A program made the position numbers and the translations under genes. Of a stretch of 18,221 bases of DNA, positions 14,321 to 18,221 are shown one piece after another (the stretch's first letter is position 1; each line of letters begins with the position of its first letter). Location: the NCBI GenBank assembly GCA_964546285.1, contig CAZJJK010000063.1:1-18221 (forward strand), written 5' to 3'. This DNA comes from CAZJJK01 sp964546285. Lineage in GTDB: Bacteria; Spirochaetota; Spirochaetia; Treponematales; Breznakiellaceae. The notes below the pieces were generated by a model. The model was given only the letters and a program-made list of their open reading frames with translations. It was not told the DNA's origin and ran no database searches.

Positions 14321-14959
14321 ATGAACATGATCTTCTTAGGACCGCCGGGCGCCGGAAAGGGGACCTTGGCGGCTAAGGCCGTGGAAAGCCTCAGCGTACC
14401 GCATATATCCACCGGCGCTATTTTCCGCGCGGCCATAGCGGCGAAAAGCCCCTTAGGTTTAAAGGTCAAGACCATTATCGAATCAGGGAAACTGGTTGAC
14501 GATGAAACGACGACAGCCTTGGTCAAAGAGCGTTTGGACCAAGCCGATGCTAAAAACGGCTATATCCTGGACGGCTTTCCCCGAACCATCCCTCAGGCTG
14601 AAGCTTTAGCCGCGTTCGCGAATATAAACTTAGCGGTAAATTTCGATATTCCCGATGAGGCGGTACTGGAACGCTTATCAGGCAGACGCGTCTGCCGGTC
14701 CTGCGGTGCCAATTTCCACATCAGCTTTCTCAAACCCAAACGCGAGGGCATCTGCGATAAGTGCGGCGGCGAGCTGTATATCCGTGACGACGACAAGAGC
14801 GAGGCCGTGCGAAAACGTCTTGACGTGTACCGCGCTCAAACCGCGCCACTGATTTCTTTTTATCGCGATAAGGGGCTGCTCCGCGATGTAGACGCCAGGC
14901 CGTCAGTGGATCAGGTTCTGGATAGCTTTTTGGCCTTACTTAAAAATGCAAGCCGCTAG
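14321..14959 (+). CDS. adk: Adenylate kinase, zinc-finger LID type
   Basis: Adk catalyses AMP + ATP to 2 ADP and is essential for nucleotide balance. The 212-residue protein has the P-loop GPPGAGKGT (7-15), the AMP-binding HISTGAIFR (28-36) and GYILDGFPRT (80-89), and a long-type LID. That LID carries four cysteines, C125, C128, C145 and C148 (CRSC and CDKC), the pattern of structural zinc binding. After it come DDDKSEAVRKRLDVY and a normal C-terminus. The start ATG at 14321 has GGAGG seven bases upstream. The second methionine at residue 3 is a less likely start because spacing from the GGAGG would be long. The stop codon lies inside the stem of the downstream terminator. Confidence 0.97.
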   Translation: MNMIFLGPPGAGKGTLAAKAVESLSVPHISTGAIFRAAIAAKSPLGLKVKTIIESGKLVDDETTTALVKERLDQADAKNGYILDGFPRTIPQAEALAAFANINLAVNFDIPDEAVLERLSGRRVCRSCGANFHISFLKPKREGICDKCGGELYIRDDDKSEAVRKRLDVYRAQTAPLISFYRDKGLLRDVDARPSVDQVLDSFLALLKNASR

Positions 14960-14972
14960 CAAGCGGCTTTCT
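14950..14972. terminator. Hairpin terminator between adk and dus, probably bidirectional
   Basis: AAGCCGCT (14950-14957) and AGCGGCTT (14962-14969) form a perfect eight-base stem with loop AGCA. On the + strand it is followed by the short T tract TTTCT; read on the - strand it is followed by TTGCATTTTT. It is placed to end both adk and the convergent dus transcript. The adk TAG (14957-14959) is part of the structure. Confidence 0.7.
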
Positions 14973-15013
14973 AAAGACGCGGCGCGTTAGCGGATAAGCA
15001 GGTCGCGCCAAAT

Positions 15014-15991
15014 TTACGAGGAAGGCGTTTCCCTATATTTTCTCGGCGTTCTCTCTTCCGGGTATTCGGCGCAATGAGCGCGGAGGGTCGCGGCCATGCC
15101 GGACAATTCGCGTTCCCGCGCTAGGCGAGTTTTAAGGTGATGGCCCCATAAAAAATTATCGCAAAAATAATAAAAAAAGCGCCGCGCACGGGTTTCCCAG
15201 AATTCAGGCGGCTGATAGCGGCCTAAAAGCTCCAAGAATTTTACGCCCAGCTCTAATAGGTCGATAGTTTCGTACGGATAGAGCTTCCCAGCCTTGATAT
15301 AACGAGCCGCTTGAAACAGCCACGGCGACCGAACGGCCCCACGCCCTACCATAACCCCGCCGGGAAGCGCCGCGGCCCTCGCTATGGCGTCTTCCGCCGT
15401 TTCCACATCGCCATTACCGATTACCGGAATAGACAGGCCGCGGCCTAAGTCGGAAACACGTTTCCAGCGGGCGCGCGACTTGAGTTTTTGCCCAGAGGTC
15501 CGTGGATGAAGGGCGATCGCGTCAACGCCAGCGGCTTCTAAGCCTTCGCAGAAGTGGACTAAACGTTCGGGATCATCAGCTTCGCCTAATCTAAGCTTAA
15601 CGCTTAAGCGGCCCGAAACCACAGACCTAAGCCTGGTAAGCAAACGCCAGGCCGCTTCCGGTACCGACATCCAGGCGACGCCGCCACCGGAACGGACTAT
15701 TTCTGGGGCGGAGCAGCCCATGTTTATATCAATCCCGGCGGCGCGACCATTCAGCAACGACGCTCCCTTAACGATAAGATCGGCGTCGCCGCCCACTATC
15801 TGGTAAACAAGCCGAGAGGGATCCGGCAGGGGATCGGTATAATAAGCTTCAAAGCGGCCGCCGCCGCTCAAGGCTCCCGCGGCGATCATTTCCGTATAAT
15901 AAAGGTCGCAGCCGCCGAAAACGGCTAATAGTTCCCGAAAAGCGCGATGACTTAAAGTAGCCATCGGCGCCAATATCAGAGGGCTATCCAT
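15014..15991 (-). CDS. dus: tRNA-dihydrouridine synthase
   Basis: Dus is an FMN enzyme that reduces specific uridines in the tRNA D-loop using NADPH. The frame is open upstream to 16120, but the ATG at 15991 begins the conserved PLILAPMATLSHRAFRELL and gives the family length of 325 residues. Longer versions would run across the cheY promoter. Motifs are YYTEMI (31-36), DINMGC with proposed catalytic C93, VKLRLG with K132, LHPRTSGQ with H162, the FMN phosphate sites VIGNGDV (190-196) and VMVGRGA (213-219), and a helical C-terminal tRNA-binding domain. The usual proline after the catalytic cysteine is serine here. The pattern is nearest DusB, but subfamily is unsure. No Shine-Dalgarno of normal spacing is seen. 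Confidence 0.92.
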   Translation of the reverse strand: MDSPLILAPMATLSHRAFRELLAVFGGCDLYYTEMIAAGALSGGGRFEAYYTDPLPDPSRLVYQIVGGDADLIVKGASLLNGRAAGIDINMGCSAPEIVRSGGGVAWMSVPEAAWRLLTRLRSVVSGRLSVKLRLGEADDPERLVHFCEGLEAAGVDAIALHPRTSGQKLKSRARWKRVSDLGRGLSIPVIGNGDVETAEDAIARAAALPGGVMVGRGAVRSPWLFQAARYIKAGKLYPYETIDLLELGVKFLELLGRYQPPEFWETRARRFFYYFCDNFLWGHHLKTRLARERELSGMAATLRAHCAEYPEERTPRKYRETPSS

Positions 15992-15997
15992 AGCTTC

Positions 15998-16003
15998 ATC
16001 ATA
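15998..16003 (-). promoter_or_regulatory. TATGAT -10-like box immediately before dus
   Basis: Read on the - strand, TATGAT (five of six to consensus) ends six bases before the dus ATG, so transcription would start at or beside the start codon. No good -35 is seen 16-18 bases upstream; the spacer is rich in T. Confidence 0.25.
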
Positions 16004-16039
16004 GACAAAAAAAGAAGGAAATGAAATTGCTGCGCCTTC

Positions 16040-16068
16040 TTGAACTATCCTCTCCCATCTAGTATAAC
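16040..16068 (+). promoter_or_regulatory. Sigma-70-like promoter of the cheY gene
   Basis: TTGAAC (16040-16045) and TATAAC (16063-16068) lie exactly 17 bases apart, each close to consensus. Transcription would start near 16075, giving a very short leader that holds AAGGAG (16075-16080) before the ATG at 16089. This is the most convincing promoter in the window. Confidence 0.65.
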
Positions 16069-16088
16069 AGTTGGAAGGAGTACGCCGG

Positions 16089-16526
16089 ATGATTGCTAAA
16101 AGCGATATGCCAGCCATCAATGATAAGTCGCCCGACGGGAAAAAACCCGACGGATCGTCCTATCGCGTTCTCATCATCGACGATTCCATGTTTATCGCCA
16201 AACAACTGGGCCAAATTCTTACATCGGAAGGCTTTGAAATTGTCGGTACCGCTTCTGACGGCATTCAAGGCATAGAAAAATTTAAAGAATTACACCCGCA
16301 TGTGGATCTTGTGACCATGGATATAACCATGCCGCTGATGGATGGGGTTTCCTGTCTTGAACGTATCCTAGCCTTTGACAAAAACGCCACCGTCATCATG
16401 GTCAGTGCGCTTGGAAAAGAAGACGTTGTCAAGAAATCTCTCTTAATTGGCGCTAAAAGCTATATTGTTAAGCCGCTGGATCGCAAAAAAGTTTTGGAAA
16501 GGGTTGTCGCCGTCCTGAAACGTTAA
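16089..16526 (+). CDS. cheY: CheY-like single-domain response regulator
   Basis: A 145-residue receiver domain with no output domain, expected to be phosphorylated by a CheA-type kinase and to act on the flagellar switch or as a phosphate sink. Motifs are VLIIDDSMF with D31/D32, the phospho-acceptor D78 in LVTMDITMPLMDG, the switch serine S106 in IMVSALGKED, and YIVKPLDR with Y125 and K128. An N-terminal extension of about 25 polar residues (with the repeated PDG) precedes the domain; it matches the longer CheY of treponemes as I recall it. A TTG six codons upstream is also in frame, but ATG 16089 has AAGGAG at eight bases. No cheA, cheW or cheX is nearby, so this could be a second CheY. The promoter lies directly upstream; fprA follows after 51 bases. 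Confidence 0.88.
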   Translation: MIAKSDMPAINDKSPDGKKPDGSSYRVLIIDDSMFIAKQLGQILTSEGFEIVGTASDGIQGIEKFKELHPHVDLVTMDITMPLMDGVSCLERILAFDKNATVIMVSALGKEDVVKKSLLIGAKSYIVKPLDRKKVLERVVAVLKR

Positions 16527-16577
16527 AACAGCGGACAAGCCTTATTCGCCAATGAGCGTTCCATCAAAGAGGCGCCG

Positions 16578-17843
16578 ATGAAAAGCTACGCTATAGCGGA
16601 TTCTGTATATTGTCTTCATGCCGATATAGAAACCAAAGACCGTTTTGAAGGCATCTGGCCCCTACCCTATGGGGTATCGCTAAACTCGTACCTTGTCCGC
16701 GGAGAAAAAATCGCGCTGATAGACCTGGTCGGCGACTGGACGAACGCCCCTACACAAGTGGCTGACCAACTCGCCTCTCTAGGCCTGAGCTGGACTGATA
16801 TCGATTTTCTCGTGCTTAATCATTTGGAAGGCGACCATACCGGTTGGCTGGCCGCTTTCCGCACCCTGGCGCCTCGGGCTGAACTTATAACGACGGCTAA
16901 GGGCGCGGCTTTGGTCGCTTCTTTCTATAAAATCACCGACAGAGTGCGCTCGTTGAAAACCGGCGATTCGTTAGATCTAGGCGGCGGCCGTTCCATCCAT
17001 TTTATTGAGGCGCCAAATCTACACTGGCCGGAAACCATGGTAAGCTGGGAAGCGCTTTCCGGCACCCTTTTCAGTTGTGACGCCTTTGGGTCCTTTGGTA
17101 AACTGGGCGACCGCGTGTTTGATGATCAATTTAGCGCTGAGGAACTTCGTTTTTTTGAAAAGGAAACTCTTCGTTATTATTCCAATATCGTGGCTTCCTT
17201 TTCGCCCTTTGTCGAAAAAGCGCTTACAAAATTAGCTGACTTAAAAATAAAATGCGTCGCGCCCAGCCATGGCATCGTTTGGCGAAAAAATCCTCAAAAA
17301 ATCATCGAGCTGTATCTAAAATACGCCCGCTATATGGAAGGCCCGGCGGAACCAAAAATCGCGGTGCTGTGGGGGTCGATGTATGGAAACACCAAACGCG
17401 GTCTGGACGCGGTGATACGCGGCATAGAAGCGGAAAAACTGCCTTATTCTATCCGCCGAGTCCCCGACGATGATGTGTCCTTTGTTCTTTCCGATGTGTA
17501 TGAAAGCGCCGGTTTGGTTTTGGCCATGCCGACCTATGAATACGCCATGTTCCCGCCTATGGCCTACGCGCTGGATATTCTTAAGCGTAAGCATGTCAGA
17601 GGTAAAACTGTTCTCCGTATCGGCAGCTGGGGCTGGGTCGGCGGCGCTAAAAAGGAATACGAGGCCGCTTTAGAAGGCCGAAACTGGACCAACCTTGAAA
17701 GCGAGGAATGGGCCGGCGCTCCTGACGCGGAAAAACTCGCCGCCCTGGAAGCGAAAGGCCGCTCGTTGGCTAAAATCATCAAGACCGCGGCCGCCCAAAA
17801 CGGAGGGACAAGTCCGACGGCTAGCGAAAAAGCCGAAGGCTGA
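16578..17843 (+). CDS. Flavodiiron protein (FprA-type)
   Basis: Flavodiiron proteins reduce O2 to water, or NO to N2O, and protect anaerobes from oxygen or nitrosative stress. The 421-residue protein has both expected domains. The metallo-beta-lactamase-like domain (1-250) carries the diiron ligands H82, E84, D86 and H87 (NHLEGDH), H149 (APNLHWPE), D168 (LFSCDAFG) and H231 (PSHGIVW). The flavodoxin domain (about 258-400) carries the FMN loop GSMYGNT (266-272), the MPTYEYAMFPP region and GSWGWVGG. There is no C-terminal rubredoxin domain, so an external electron donor is needed. A polar tail of about 20 residues ends the protein. GAGG lies five bases before the ATG. It may share the cheY transcript; no terminator is visible in the 51-base gap. 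Confidence 0.92.
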   Translation: MKSYAIADSVYCLHADIETKDRFEGIWPLPYGVSLNSYLVRGEKIALIDLVGDWTNAPTQVADQLASLGLSWTDIDFLVLNHLEGDHTGWLAAFRTLAPRAELITTAKGAALVASFYKITDRVRSLKTGDSLDLGGGRSIHFIEAPNLHWPETMVSWEALSGTLFSCDAFGSFGKLGDRVFDDQFSAEELRFFEKETLRYYSNIVASFSPFVEKALTKLADLKIKCVAPSHGIVWRKNPQKIIELYLKYARYMEGPAEPKIAVLWGSMYGNTKRGLDAVIRGIEAEKLPYSIRRVPDDDVSFVLSDVYESAGLVLAMPTYEYAMFPPMAYALDILKRKHVRGKTVLRIGSWGWVGGAKKEYEAALEGRNWTNLESEEWAGAPDAEKLAALEAKGRSLAKIIKTAAAQNGGTSPTASEKAEG

Positions 17844-17853
17844 ACATGTCCGC

Positions 17854-18221
17854 ATGAGAATAGAAATTTTATCCGCCAGTCTGGAAAACCATGTAGAGCT
17901 GCGCTATGACCGTTCGTCAGGACCAGGCGGTCAAAACGTTAATAAGAGCTCCACCAAGGTACGCGCTCGTATCGATCTCGCCGCGCTGGAAGGGCTCTCG
18001 GCCGCGGAGGCACAAAGGGTTCGCCAACTCTTGGCCAAGCGGATAGATGCCGATGGCGGTCTATATGTGGCGGTAGACGAAGAAAGAATTAGATCGATCA
18101 ATCAAACTATCGCGGTAAACCGTTTATTGGCCTTAATCATTAAAGCCGCCAAACTTCCCAAAACAAGAATCGCCACCAAGCCAAGCGCGGCGGAGCGCGA
18201 GCGGCGGCTAAAAAAGAAAAA
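17854..18221 (+). CDS. arfB: ArfB/YaeJ-type peptidyl-tRNA hydrolase, 3' truncated by window end
   Basis: ArfB (YaeJ, ICT1 family) rescues ribosomes stalled without a stop codon by hydrolysing peptidyl-tRNA with a release-factor GGQ motif. The ATG at 17854 opens a frame that runs off the window after 122 codons. It shows SSGPGGQNVNKSSTKVRAR with GGQ at 25-27, and the end visible here is strongly basic (ERERRLKKK), matching the ArfB tail that enters the empty mRNA channel. No codon-recognition domain of RF1/RF2 is present, and the start is complete, so this is not a release-factor fragment; PrfH is a less likely alternative. It begins 10 bases after the flavodiiron gene, with only a weak Shine-Dalgarno (GAAGG), which suggests co-transcription. 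An earlier ATG at 17846 is closed by a stop two codons later. Confidence 0.88.
   Translation, partial: MRIEILSASLENHVELRYDRSSGPGGQNVNKSSTKVRARIDLAALEGLSAAEAQRVRQLLAKRIDADGGLYVAVDEERIRSINQTIAVNRLLALIIKAAKLPKTRIATKPSAAERERRLKKK

Noticed and set aside
15992..16120. A longer N-terminus for the dihydrouridine synthase
   Set aside because: The extra 43 residues match nothing in the family and would be encoded across the divergent cheY promoter and ribosome-binding site.
16089..18221. A cheY / flavodiiron / ArfB stress module
   Set aside because: The three genes may share a transcript, but their functions do not form a known or obvious system; proximity alone was judged insufficient.

Overview
The window looks like part of a spirochaete chromosome, most likely a Treponema-type organism of balanced GC, possibly from the termite-gut group. 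That placement is an inference. It rests on a TP0733-like small outer-membrane barrel divergent from folD, a CheY with the extended N-terminus I associate with treponemes, an unusually long N-terminally exported protein that may belong to the pallilysin-related adhesin group, and a RarA/methyltransferase-like fusion. It is gene-dense (no gene-free stretch exceeds about 250 bases), and I see no phage, insertion sequence, CRISPR array, rRNA or tRNA.

Left part (1-6341). A short leader with a possible 3' end of an upstream gene precedes a 501-residue exported protein of unknown function on the + strand. It meets, tail to tail and with a 41-base overlap, a six-gene operon on the - strand. In transcription order this is folD, folE2, a small membrane protein of unknown function, miaB, a LapA-like membrane protein and an exported TPR/SPOR protein. 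Genes in this operon overlap or lie within about 10 bases of one another. It mixes one-carbon/folate metabolism (FolD, FolE2), tRNA modification (MiaB; FolE2 can also feed queuosine synthesis) and cell-envelope functions.

Middle part (6342-14320). Divergent from folD is a + strand series: small beta-barrel outer-membrane protein, lipoprotein with a propeller-like repeat, RarA fused to a C-terminal methyltransferase-like domain, and L-rhamnose mutarotase. After a 131-base gap come a RhaE-type class II aldolase lacking the usual dehydrogenase domain, L-rhamnose isomerase, and XTP/dITP diphosphatase coupled by a TAATG overlap. The three rhamnose genes give anomer conversion, isomerisation and aldol cleavage. 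Rhamnulokinase, lactaldehyde dehydrogenase and a transporter are absent here and must be elsewhere if the pathway works.

Right part (14321-18221). Adenylate kinase ends in a hairpin terminator that may also serve the convergent tRNA-dihydrouridine synthase. Divergent from dus, a good sigma-70-like promoter drives a single-domain CheY. It is followed by a flavodiiron protein and by a release-factor-like ribosome-rescue protein (ArfB type) that runs off the right edge.

Nothing in the window is clearly a new defence or mobile system. The points most worth a second look are the RarA fusion with a degenerate SAM-binding motif, the split rhamnose pathway wired into housekeeping genes, two starts without a Shine-Dalgarno whose -10-like boxes sit exactly where leaderless transcripts would begin, and an 18-base intergenic word present twice just downstream of + strand stop codons.
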